From Salminus brasiliensis (taxonomy: Eukaryota > Chordata > Actinopteri > Characiformes > Bryconidae), in NCBI RefSeq assembly GCF_030463535.1, contig NC_132898.1:25305662-25369661 (forward strand): a stretch of 64,000 nucleotides of DNA. The letters are read 5' to 3'. The translations under genes were made by a program, and so were the position numbers. Positions 21,543 through 34,400 of this stretch are shown piece by piece (the stretch's first letter is position 1; every line of letters begins with the position of its first letter). Under the pieces are notes generated by a model that made no database searches, was not told the DNA's origin, and worked only from the letters and a program-made list of their open reading frames with translations.

Positions 21543-22432
21543 CAACCCCTACTGTCGTTTTGGACGCGCACGTTTAGAACAACAATTTAAGCTGGCAGAG
21601 GCTGCGCAACATATACGCAACTTAAATGATCATATTATACTATCCATTGTTCAAATGTGCAGTATTCAACAATGTCAGGCAATATTTGAAATAGTATAAT
21701 AACAGTGTAATAATAATATATTACACGTCCTTCGCGCTTCCAGATTTCTATTAATTAGTTGGAAAACGAGAACCTGAAACAATGAAAGCTGATAAACAGC
21801 GCTGTACTGTACAGTATATGCGTATATTTCACGCAGCCTCGGTCGGCTTCAATGATGTCTTTTTTAAAACAGACTGATCCAAACTGAGTCACTCCGTTCA
21901 TCCATGTTTCGGTACTTTTAGTGTAAATTATCACAGATCATAATACCGTTGATTAAATCGGGGAATCTATATGACATTGGGTTTAACTAGAGGATCGCGT
22001 TTGGTGTTTAAAACCAGATCTGCACTTTTGGATGGTGCGATCCAGGAAGCAGCGTGTGCAGTGTTTTGGTTGGAGTGAGGGACCTCGGCAGCTCTGATTT
22101 ATGAACACACACATTAGTAAACCTTTAAACGCGACTGTCGAGGCTTTCCAGTCTACAAATCAACGAATGTGCTCGAATATGGAGGTTTATTTGAACTCCA
22201 GCTAGCTCCATGTGGGCTCCATGTGGGTTAGCTAGCTAGTTTCGAGTCTTACTGGATTTAGCTATCTATCTAGCACTACGTGGAAAAGTTCAACTCCTCC
22301 TGGACTGTGATCATCATCATCCTCCTCCTCATCATCATCACCATCATTGGCAGCATTTACTATTCCAACAAGACCTCTCCACCTCAAGCTGCTCCAACTA
22401 CCACACAAGATCCTGCACCCCTAAGCCCTGAC
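21541..22432 (+). promoter_or_regulatory. tex264 upstream region and probable 5' UTR
   Basis: No repeat is recognised in 21720-22200. The sequence next to the first coding exon contains GCTAGCTAG-type palindromes (22200-22275) and an (ATC)n/(CTC)n stretch at 22309-22345. The frame of the tex264 start codon is open back to a TAG at 22271-22273, but without an ATG, so translation from this part would need a near-cognate start or an upstream exon. Confidence 0.45.
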
Positions 22433-25400
22433 ATGTGGGAACCACCACTGATGGTTTTGAGCCTCCTTGGGTTCCTCGTTGGGCTCCTGTTGATTCTGTC
22501 GGTTTATGTGCTGTACTCTGGACTTCTGGCAAAGATCCACATCAGGACCGGCTCACCCCCGATCAGGACAATTACAGTAGCTTACAAATACAAACAAGGA
22601 CCTTATAAAGAGTGTGGGAAGCTGTTTGCTGAGAGTTGCACTCTAGCACCAAAGCTGCCCACTGTGGGCATCTTCTATGATGATCCAAACAAGGTGAGGG
22701 AGATGTGCTGTTACTCAAATGATTTTACCAGCCTTGGCACCTGTTACATGATCACATGGAGGTGTTTCTGCAACTACGGGTAGCTGTTTCAGAAATGGTG
22801 AATTGTCCTTACTGCAACCTGTGTAGAATGTAGAGTTAGGAGTCTTGTCCGAGGCCAGAGAATCGAACCCCAGCTACCCACTGTGCTACAACAAAGTAAG
22901 GACATGTGTTTACTGTGACATGTCCTTAAGCTAGTTACCATGTATATGGTATAGATACTACACCAAACAGCCATTACATGTACAGCAACTATATGTTTCT
23001 ACTGATTGTCCAGTTTATCAGCTCCACTTACCATATAGGAGCACCAACAAACCAGCCCCATGTCAGTGTCACTGCAATGCTGAGAACAACCCACCACCCA
23101 AATAATAGCTATGAGGTGTTTGGGCTCCTATATGGTAAGTGGAGGTGTTAAATAGGACAATGAGTGTAGAAACAAGGAGTTGGTGTTATTACTATGGCTG
23201 ATCGGCAAATGTATTTATATGTATTTATAACTAATGTATAACAAAGGTATTCTGAATTAAATAATTTCATACAAGTTAAATTCAGATAATAAATTGTCTG
23301 CCAAAGCTAACACAGCAGGCCTTGCTATTTGATTGACTGTATATGGGCTAGGTTAGATTAGTGTTAGTAGAGTAGTGTATTTTTGCCAAAGTTCAATCAA
23401 ATTGGGAAATGTATTAGGAAACTAACTAAATATTTAATATGATAAAAATGTAGACATGTATGCGAAAATCTACAGACCTAAGGGTGCCCGAAGTTGCAGA
23501 AATACCAACGAATTGTTGTTTTGTTATACAAACACACACTTAGTACCAATAACTAACAATCAAATCCTGACAGCAATGTTCCAATATCTAGTGCAAAGTC
23601 TTGCTGGAAGAGTAGAGACTGTAACTATACCCCTAATTTCAGAAGAAACTCTATGGAAGCAGGTGTCCACAGACATTTGGCCATTCATTGTAAAATGAAA
23701 TATACTACATTGATCCTCTAGTAGGCTTGTGCACTGTGGAGCTGTAAGAACTACTGCATGAGAAGTGACTGATGGCTTTTACCGGGCCTGATACTAGACC
23801 TCTTACACTGGGCATTTGGTGGCTAGACATTAAAACTGTGATGTAATGAACATCCTGTACTATGAATCATGTTCCCAATTATCACGCTTCCATTGGGCTC
23901 TTGCTCAGTTACGAATTTATGTGAAGCAGCTAAACATGAAGCTTTAATCATATTGATTGCTGTGGTTTTAGTGCTCTGTTAGCTCAACACACAGAGTCAG
24001 GCCTGCACAAAGACGTGTCTGGGCTCCTGCAAAATTCTGTAGAATAGATTGAAGTGTTTGTGATTCACATCTGATATTTGTGTTTCGGCGATAATACAGC
24101 CACTTTACTGGTAGCTTCAGTGATGTATTTTTGCAGTTGTTGCTGTAGCACCTGATAGGAATACACTGGCATTTACAGTTGACCAGGGCAGCTCTAGCAG
24201 GGTAGAAATGTCAGGAACTAAACACTCATCCTATGACAGGACCACGTTTTAGCTCACTGAGCTCTTCGGGATGACCGATTCTATTGCAATTCTTGTCTAT
24301 GGAGACTGAATGGCTGTGTGGATGATTGTATACACCCAGCTAAAACACCTGAACACTATACATAGTTCACATAGTTGTGGCCATATTATGCAGCTGACAA
24401 TGCTGTTTTTTTAAGGGTGGTTAATGAGACGTCTATGGACAGTTACGTAGGAATGTCATGATCCGACATCCATACGAGGTCGACCCAGGCATATTTTAAT
24501 GAATCCCAATCCAGTCTTTTCAGTGTGTTTTACCCACAGTGTTCAGAGCGGAATCTGGCCATTAACGGACATTATTACCCAGCCGGCAGCAGTGTGGATG
24601 TTCTCAGAAGATAAAACAGAGTTAAGAGTCTGCAGTGTGAGACTGTTTTACAGTGGGACATTAGAATAGACCATAATATCCGAACCTTTACAAAACCTTT
24701 ATATCACTGAAACTCACTGTTTTACAGACGGGAGAACCACTTACCGTTCTCTGTGTTTAGCACCAGCACTGAACAGCCCATTCAGATCTGTGTGGAGGCT
24801 AACGCTAATGCTATATGCACATATTCTATAGAAACCCCAAACACAGCATCACATCCACCCACTATAAACCAGTTATTACACACCAGTAGACCAACAGCAA
24901 TAGAAATCAGTCCAGAGTGTGTACACACACACACACACACACACACACAGTCAGTCAGTGACCTGACCTTCAGTGTTGTAAAGTTGTGATTGGTCAGGGA
25001 GGAGAGTCAGACTGAATTATAAGATATTAAACACTATAAAAGCTACTAAAAATGAACGGATTAATCAGCAGCTCATCTGATCTAAACTGTGTGGCTGTAA
25101 TATTTATACAATCACTAAGATCAGTGATTCTTGGCATTAAGAGGCTTGGATCAGATCCGTGGGGGTGCAAAATAACCTGATCGGGACATCCAGGGGCACT
25201 GACATGGATTTTGGTTCCCTTAAAAAGATACCAGAATTGTTAGAGTTGTTGGCCCAGTGAAATACTGGAGCCACAACTCTAACAATTCTGTCAAAATACT
25301 CAATTAATATATTAAGGTAAAGGTGCACGTATTTGGTGCATGTATTTGTCACTTATTATTTGTCATTAATTAGGGCCCTTGTCAGTCCCAGGCCCTTAGA

Positions 25401-28400
25401 ATCGCCCTGACTTTCCTAACTGCCCCCCCTAGATTAAATCTATTAATCTTGGATCACTACAATGGACTACAATTTTTGAAACACACTATTATTGCTTGTA
25501 TTATTACAATATTAAACCATACATTGGAGCTATTGAGCTACTGCACCACTAGGTGAGGCTGTTGATACAGTAATGCTGGGAAGTGCTCATGTGGGGGTGG
25601 AACATTGCTATGTGTGAATAGTCAGATGGTGAGAAGAGTGTTTTATCTGATATCACTTGGCTGCTTTTGCAAATAATGTGCTTTTGCTGCCTAATTGGTA
25701 TAAATGGAATGATACTGTGCTTGTTTGTCCACCATGCCTGGATTTACTCCACATTGCGCTCAGCAGTGCTCTTAATCAGCAGGTTGTACAGGAGCACATT
25801 ACAGTGCTGGTGCTGAATTTAAATCCAGCAGCAGGGGCTAGGCGTTTTCAGGCAGTCTTGCCTGGAGGACAACACAACACACCCAAGTATTTTCTGTCAT
25901 TCACCCAAATCGGCACACTCTTCCATTTATGAAAGCGATGGTCGAGGGCTAAGAAAGAAAAGCAGAAGCGCTAATATCTGGGGGTGTAGTTACTGTTGCT
26001 GGAGGGAGAATGTGCAGCAGTAAATCATGAGACCTAAGAAACTAAAGGAATTCACCAGTATTTTCCAGTCTCACTCTTAAAAGTGAAAGTGCCATGCCAA
26101 GTCATATAAAAATTCAGGTGTAAACGTTCCTAATCAGTCTCATTTAAACCAGATACAAATCTGATCTTTTAAACAGTTCAGGAGGTGGTCTAAGACACAT
26201 TTGAGCCATGTTATAGCAGTGTAAATACATCCATCCCTTCATGACACGTTCATCCTTCCTCCTGATTAACCCAAACTCCAGTAATAACTGCCACACAACG
26301 AGCATATTCACATATGCCATCCCACAAAGAAATGTCTGACTAACCGGAGACACATTTGACTATCAAGTGTAAATGCATGTGGCTAAAATTCCTCTCAAGA
26401 TACAATCCAGATACTATTTATGTGAGATGTAAATGGGGTCAAGGGGTTGAGCAGTGAGCAGTGCCATAGAAGAATCATTTTTGGAAGGTTGGAAGGTTCT
26501 TCACACTCGTCACATCTCTTTTCTTTACTGAAGCAAAAGAGGTTCTTCTATGGCATTACTCAAACTCTTCTGGTTCTTCAAAGATGGCAATGGTAACAGT
26601 ACAGTGTACTGTTACCATTGCCATCTTTTAAGAACCAGAGTCACCTACAAGAGGTTTAACTTGTTTATGCTATAGAAACTCCAAACACAGCATCACATTC
26701 ACCCACGATAAACCAGTTATTACACACCAGAAGACCAACAACAATAGATATCAGTCCACTGTACTGTTACCATTACCATCTTTGAAGAACCAGAGCCACC
26801 TACAAGAGGTTTAACTTGTTTTTGAAGAACCATTTATCCAGGCCAAGAACTCTCCATTCAAGCATCTAGATGTTTTTTGAGCCATCGTGGTTCTATATAT
26901 ATCGTAGAACATTAGCCTCGCAGCTCCAGTGCAAATAATTAAAACTACTCTCAGATTAAGTGAAGAACACTGATTATCTGCTGGTTCTTGAAGGAAATGT
27001 ATTGAAAGCAGGAAAAATAGGCAAGTGTAAGAATCTGAGGTAGACTAGACTAGAACCACCACATTGTGACGGCTAGACGACTGGGTCAGAACGTTGAATC
27101 TCCAAAACATCAGGCAGGTCTTGTTGGGTGTTCCCAGTATGCAGCAGCCAGTACTTACCAGAAGTACTCCAAGATTCGACAACCTGTGAATTTACAAGAT
27201 CTGCTTTTAATATATTATGTCTTGGTGCCAGATACCACAGGATACAACTTTAGAGATCTCTCAGAGTCAGAGCTGCTTTGGCGGCATGAGGAGGACCTCC
27301 ACTATATTAGGCATGTTATGACTGATGAGGGAGTATGACTGTGGAAGATAATTACGGTCAGCTCAAACCCTTTTCAGGGCTTTGGTAATCCAGGCTCTGT
27401 GAATTTGGGTTTCTAGCTTCTTCTTCAGGTTTTTTTGTTCCTATGGGCCTAATGGTGTATTCATTAGGGTGTGAGAACCAAGAAAAGATGTATTGAATAA
27501 AGATAATAGAACCCTAGATTACAAGTTTTCTAAACCTCTGAAGAGTCTGAGCCCTGTTCTCCAATTACTCCATGACAGGCCTCAGTGTTTGCACAGCTTG
27601 AGCTCTTTGCTGGAGGGAAGGTTTAGCACAGTTCCAAGTTTCAGTGTTAAATAAGGACTTCGGGGACCCACCACTGGGCCATTTCTCAGGCTCCACACTT
27701 GCGCACTCCGAGTGCACCGCATGTTGTCATGTAGGTATCAGCATGCGAATATGCAGGTAGGGAAAGTTCTTTGCGTGAAACCTCACTTATATCAAACTTG
27801 CATTAATACACCGAGAAGCAGCAGCTCTAGGTTTTCAGTGAGATCAGGCCATCAAGCATGCCTCTCTGGAAGTCTGTTGACAGGTAGAAGAAGCAGCAGT
27901 GTGCCACAACTGTGACTTAGGTTCTTGAATAAGGCTGGACGGTAGAGACAGTTACTCCAACAAAAGCAAGATAAACACGTTTTTAATACCCTTGATTTTA
28001 TAACGTGCAGGTGTCCCAATACTTTTCCATTCAGTCTATTTATAATTGATGCCATTGCAGTTTTACACCCCTGTTACAGCAGCATTTTTGGGCACTTGCT
28101 TATACATGCAGTATTTGTGTGAAGTTGTGCTGAGGTCATCTTCGAGTAGTCTGTACCGTCTTTCTCGTTTCTGTTTTGGCCCTCTTTCCTTTCCCGCTTC
28201 CAGCCCACGTCCTCCTCCATTGGCCGTTGCTGTTGCCATGGCGCTAATGCATCCGCCACCTCTCAGCGGAAAGCCCTTCTGGAATGCGGTACGAGTTTGA
28301 TTGACAGCTCCTGTCCCCTTTCGCTCAAAGGCTCTTTGTCGCTTTTTTCCCAGGCCTCCAATTAGCAGTTGTCCCAAACCGCTTTTGCACACGGCCTCGG

Positions 28401-31400
28401 CAAAGTCTTAATCCGGCTCGGCTAATTGGCCTAATGATCTCTGCTCGTTAGCACGGGGGCCTGGAGTGCCACTGCCAGTGTCAAGGTCAGAAGGCTCCAA
28501 AGCACTGGGTTTTTTAGAGCCTGGGGGATAGATAGAGCGAGGGAGAGAGGGGAGGGGACAGAATGCAGGACAGGAAAACAATGAACTCCTCTGGGATGAG
28601 AACTCCTCCTGGCCTGGGCCTCTAACAGCCTTCTCCAGTCTCTTGTGTTTGTAGTCTCTGCTGCCTGCCTACCTGCCCTCAGGCAGTTTTCTTCATCAAG
28701 CCAAACAATATGGTAGAAGAGGAGGCTCATGAACCACAGGATGGTTGCTGTGTAGGAGAAAATTCAGGGTTTCTCATTTGGTGGATGAGAAGGACTCCCA
28801 TAAAAGCTATTCCAGTTTTAGAGTACATTATACTGATCATACTTCAGCAGGCCTGAAGGATCCGCAGCCCTCAGGAGTTCATTGGGGTCTGCATTATATT
28901 TTTAAACATAACCATAACTTCAGAACTCCAGGTTGTCCTTGAATAGTCATTTTTTGAGTTGATGTCAGGCCTGATTATATAGGAACCTTGCATTTCTTTG
29001 CTTTAGGAATATCTTGGGATGCTTGCGCTGTACGTTTTGGGTCATTATCCATCTTTGCTCTGTCAGTTTTGCAGCATTTGACTGAATCTGAGCAAAAAAT
29101 GTAGCCTGATACACTTCAGAATCCATCCTCTTACTTCCAAAAGCACTCAGATCATCAATAAAAACCATTGACAGAGTTCTAATGACTGCCATACATGCCA
29201 GTGCCATAACAGTACCTCCATCATGTTTGACAGATGATGTGGTTTGCTTGAGATCATGAATCGTACCTTGAATCTTTCAGGCCTGGGCAGGCCTTTTTAG
29301 ATGTTTTCTAGCAGTCTAGTCTGACCCTTTTTTCTTGAGTGTTACCAGTGGTTTGCATCATGAAGTAAACCCTGTGTATTTGCTCTCATGAAGAGTGATG
29401 CAGGCCTTTGGTCAAGCTGCTGAAGCGAACCGCTGATGACTTCCTGCGTCCAAATACTTTACTGAAATGTCCTATCCTACATTCTGCTTATCTGATCTGG
29501 TAGCCCTTTGGATCCATGAGCTAGTCAGCTCTGCCAGGGTATTTACTGAGGCCATGAGAGACAGACCAGCAGAATCAAGAATGCAGTGTAGTTTTTAGGG
29601 TTGCTGGTCATCATATTTGGGAAGCTGCATAAAAGCACCGGACAGAACCAAATCGATTCCACTCCATTCAGTTCCACACAGCAGATCCAGAGATCTTTGC
29701 AGAACTCCAGCCTCCAGAGATCAAAGCTGTGTTCGTACCTCTAGCAGCTACGCTATTCCATTCTCCACACACACTTACAGTTAGTGAAGACGGGAGGACA
29801 CACTCCATAATAGGCGTCCTACTGTGCCTCGCCTCCTCCTGCTTTGATTGACATGGCAAAGCAATTAGCAGCGACGGTACTGGAGTAAGTGTGCCTGGAG
29901 AGGAGAGGAGACTGGAGAGGAGAAGACCTGCAATTTATTTTTTCTTTCAGGTGCTAGAAAATAAAAAATGCTTTGGGAAAGCAGATACTATCCCATCATT
30001 GGTATTGCAGGAGAGATACGTCCATCCAGGTTTCCAACAAGCCTGCTCCTACACTTTGGCTAACTGACAAGGATTTTCTGAGCTGGAGCACAAAAAACAT
30101 CAAGCCTGTGGAATTTGGTCAAAACTGAATTTATTAAAAACCTTCAGGTCAAAAAGCGTTCGGCCTGAGCTGCTAACAATAGTTTGGAGGAGAAAAGTTC
30201 TTCATACAATAGAAGACTTTCAGAGCCAATTTACACTGGCTTTAGCATGTGTTGTGTATCTGGATAGTCTCTGATTCTATTTTGACTGGATTCTGTTTAC
30301 ACTTATCATTAAACCTCATCCCCTGTGTGACCAGATGAGATCAGGTTTTACTTTCACACAGACATGTACTGTACCATTTCTGGTTGGCTTCCTTTAACCG
30401 TTTAACCCTTCAAGGCTTGTCACACACTAAGGTGTATTACTCAGTGACTACAGGGACTTCTGTACAAACTGGTGGGCCAGTTCTTTGGTAACCTGTTGGG
30501 TTAAACAACGGATTCTCATCAAAACTGTCCTGCTCCGGGAGACTGGTAACAGTTTAGAGGAACGGTGGGGATTCTACTGTACAACACCGTAGAACAATAC
30601 AGAGGTTCCCGTATGCCCGTCTCTGTCAGAGAATGCGACAGACTATTTAAACTACAAGGGAACAAACTTCATAATACTGCCGCCATCAAGATCCACAGTA
30701 ATAATTACTCGTACTCGTAACAATAACACAGGCGTATTTATGCTTCCCTGGCGAAGTCCCTTCACAGAAAATGCATTCCTTTCACACTTGTATGAAATGT
30801 GGACGAGATTAGTTTCTGATCACCGCTGAATATGGTTTGAGCGATTCGATCAATATGCGATCACAATGCATCTTCGGGGTGTTTACACCTGGCTTTTCTT
30901 TCAGACGAGGGAAATCTGAACGTGATCCAATCATGTTATTGCCATTCATTGAGAAACAGGAAGCTGAGTTTTGGGACAATGTGTTTTGGACAGATGGATG
31001 TGCAGCAAAAACCTAACATTGCTTGAAAAAGTAAGAACCTCTTATCAACTATAAAGCATGGTGGTGGTAGTGTGCTAGTTTGGGGATGCTTTACTGCCTC
31101 AAGACTTGGACACCTGAGTGAAAATCAAACTCCTGACTCTCACTTTCCACTTAAACCAACGCTATAGAAAATTGGCTTTTCTAGCTCATGGGCTCCCTCT
31201 ACAGTCAGAAATTTTTATTTATGCTTTGAACCACTGCTACAAGACACTTTTTCTGGACAAGCTGAGAGATGCAGAATTGTCAATACAAAAGTGAAAGCAT
31301 GTGGACTGATGTGGTACAGGAGTAGTTCCTTTTTAGTACATGTGAGGAACCAGTCCTATATAAGAGGGCAGAAGGAAGAGAGGGATAGATGGGGAAGAGA

Positions 31401-34400
31401 ATGCAGTAAGTGATTCTTAGGTGGTTCTTCAAATCATGAATAAACAGGCCCGGCTTCAAAGACATTCTGGAGGCGATTTCCCGGTGGTCTGCAAGGTTCT
31501 CCCTGGCTCTTTGTAATCCCACTGTCCTGCTGCAATCCCAGCGATGGTTTACAAATCCGCCTGAGATGGGTTTCCCTCCCACAGACTGGAAACAAAGCAG
31601 CGTTTCTGCTGTCTTCCGTCAGCTCGCGAGGCTTTTTCCCCCTCAGAGCTCTTTCAGTTTAATTGCATTTTGCTTGGGACAGTGGCGGCGCGCCATCGAT
31701 TGAGCCTCCTCTGCTCCTACAGGGATTCCCCTCCGTCCCTCTCTGCACAAATGCTCACACACTTAACAACACAGCAGGGACTCGGCAATGGTGCTGAACA
31801 CTGTACAACAAAGACAGCAGTGCAGCAGTGAACACATCATATCTGAGTTCTGTGGTCTAGACTGCCTGTAGATTAAAGGCCTCCAAGGTTCTATGGCTTC
31901 ACCAAACCACAATCAGAACAGTAAGGTAACTGAGCAGGTTTGGAACAACAGGTGTGGATGCTCTTCCAAAATCTCAAGGCATACAATTAGCCAGGAAGTG
32001 ATAAAGAACCCAAGAACAACAACAACAAGGCTCTCTATACTAAACTAATTCTGCATTACATTTGAACTGGGATGTCGGAGTTTCCGAGTTCCCAAGTAGA
32101 AAATTCCAACTGGAACACCCTCACAAGTCGGCTTTCCTGCTTGGAAAGTGAGGAGAGCCTCACCAAGTTCAAAATCCAAGATGGCAGCACCACATATCAA
32201 TACTAATAGTACTGTCTAAGTTTCTTCTGTGGTTCCATTGTGTTTGAATGCACAAAATACTGCATAATGTGTTATCAACTGGTATCGCTAACAGTGCTAA
32301 CCTGGGGACAGTGCTAACAATGCTAAGATGGGACATAAAAAGTGTGACATATTTTGGTTAGATTCGCCATAGAACAGTAAAGTATTGTCAAACCAGTCTT
32401 TCGGTTTGGTAAAGTATCAGGATGTTAAACTGGAAAACGGTCAACTCGGGTGTGATGTCATTCTCAGCCCCGAAGTCCAATTTCCGAGGTAAATGGAACA
32501 CAGAATAAGGTCAGACTTCACGACTCAACCATCAGACAACACTGGGCTCCATGGGATCCATAGCACAATAGCAGGCTAGAAACCATTGGTAACCAAGCAT
32601 AATATAAATGCTAGTCTCAAGATTGCCAAGAAACGCCTCGGTGATCCTCCTGAGTTTTGGAGCAATGCATTATGGACAGATAAATCTGAAGTGTACCTTA
32701 TTGTCAGACAGACCTGGATATGTTTGGCAAAAACCTAACACTGCTTCAGAGCAGCTGTCAAGCATGGCGGTGGTAGTGTGGCGGCTTGGGGATGCTGTCA
32801 CACCATAAGTGGAGCACTTTAGACTATTAGATGATAAGAAAAGCTTTCTGTGATAAGAGGCTGATAAATCGAGGGGGCATGACAGGGTGGGTCAACTCAT
32901 CTCCAGACTGCGGATAGACCATGCTGTGCCTGTGCATGATTGACTGTCTGCACTTGAATGAAGTCGCAGTATTAAATATTTAACAGCCCTGGCAACCCTG
33001 GTTCTGTCTCTGTGCCTTCCATGACTGCTCTGCGAAAGGTGGTGGCACAGATTCCCTGGGAGACCCAGCCTTCATTCCCACATGGCCGGAGGGTGCCTAC
33101 AGTGACAGAGCCAGTCTGTTAAACACACAGCAGATTTACAGCCGGCCCACTTAGTTACCTGAATAATGTTCTTACATACACACTAGGGATGCGGGCAGAA
33201 ACCTGAGTAAGTCAGGGCTGCAGTATAATTGTAATTTCTTAGGAGGTAGGGACTAATAACTAAATAATAGTTGGTCAATTTTTGTACACAGGACCATTGT
33301 TGGCTGAATATATATTGGGTTTGGTAGAGTATACAAGATACGTTTAATATAAGGACACATTTAGACAACTTATCAGACCTTTCTTGCCTTTTCAGTATAT
33401 TTCTTGTCTACACTAGTACACCAGAGTAAGTACTATGGTAAGGTATAACATAGAATAAATGGACAAAAGTATTGAGACATCTGCTCATTCACTGTTTCTT
33501 CTGAAATCAAGGGTATTAAAAAAGAAAAAGAAGCTGAGGAGCTTTATACCTCTCTAGTCCACACCTGGCATTAAGCATGCTGCCAGTTTAGGTTTATCTG
33601 CTTCAGAGAGAGAGAGTCCTATTCTATTGGCAGTACTTCTCTACAGGCTGTATGGGTGCATTTGCACATTCATGTCAGCATCCATGTTGCTGACACGCAT
33701 CTAACAAAGCCTTTGTTGCATTTGTTAGAAGGAGTGTTCACAAATATTTGGACATATAGTATGTATGTCTGCTTATTCAGACTACTGCAGTTTAGCCCCA
33801 CTCACTCACACTACAGTTAAATGGAGCCCTGACTGCATTCTGAATGAAGCACAGTTTGCAGCAGCCAATAAGAACAGAGCTAATTTACTTTTATTTATTT
33901 ACTTATTTTATTTTTCAGTCTTAAAGGCACAGTAACAAAATGTTAAAATGAATTTTGACTGTTTTGGGTAGATAAAGACAGAAATATAGGTGTGAGCCCT
34001 TTAGCATCGATGTATCTGCCCATTAGCTTCTGTTGTAAGTGTGTTCTGCATCAGCTCAGAAGTAAATTGGAGTATTCCTTTACATGATAGTGGTGTCAAG
34101 CTTCAATTGGGCCTTATTCAGTGAAGTCTGATACACAGCGTGTTTTTAAGCAGAAACCTTTTTAAGGGTTGGTGAATAATGTTACTCATGGACTGATTCT
34201 TTTCATGGTGTTCCTAGAGGACTCGGCAGGCGGCCAGAGTGGCCTAGAGGTCTAAGAGATGAATTGCGGCTCTACTGCTTGAAAGCCCCCCTGCAGGCTA
34301 AAGGCCTACGGCGTCTGTTATATAGGAACTGCAGAATCTTTACCTCATTTCCACCACATCATATTTATCCTTTAAAGTTTCACCCAATCCAGTCCTCAGC

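Noticed and set aside
28745-28942. 65-codon plus-strand open frame as a gene
   Set aside because: No domain; adjacent to a dead Tc1 element and without splice signals.
34232-34275. tRNA gene
   Set aside because: Only an A-box-like phrase; no B box and no cloverleaf could be drawn.
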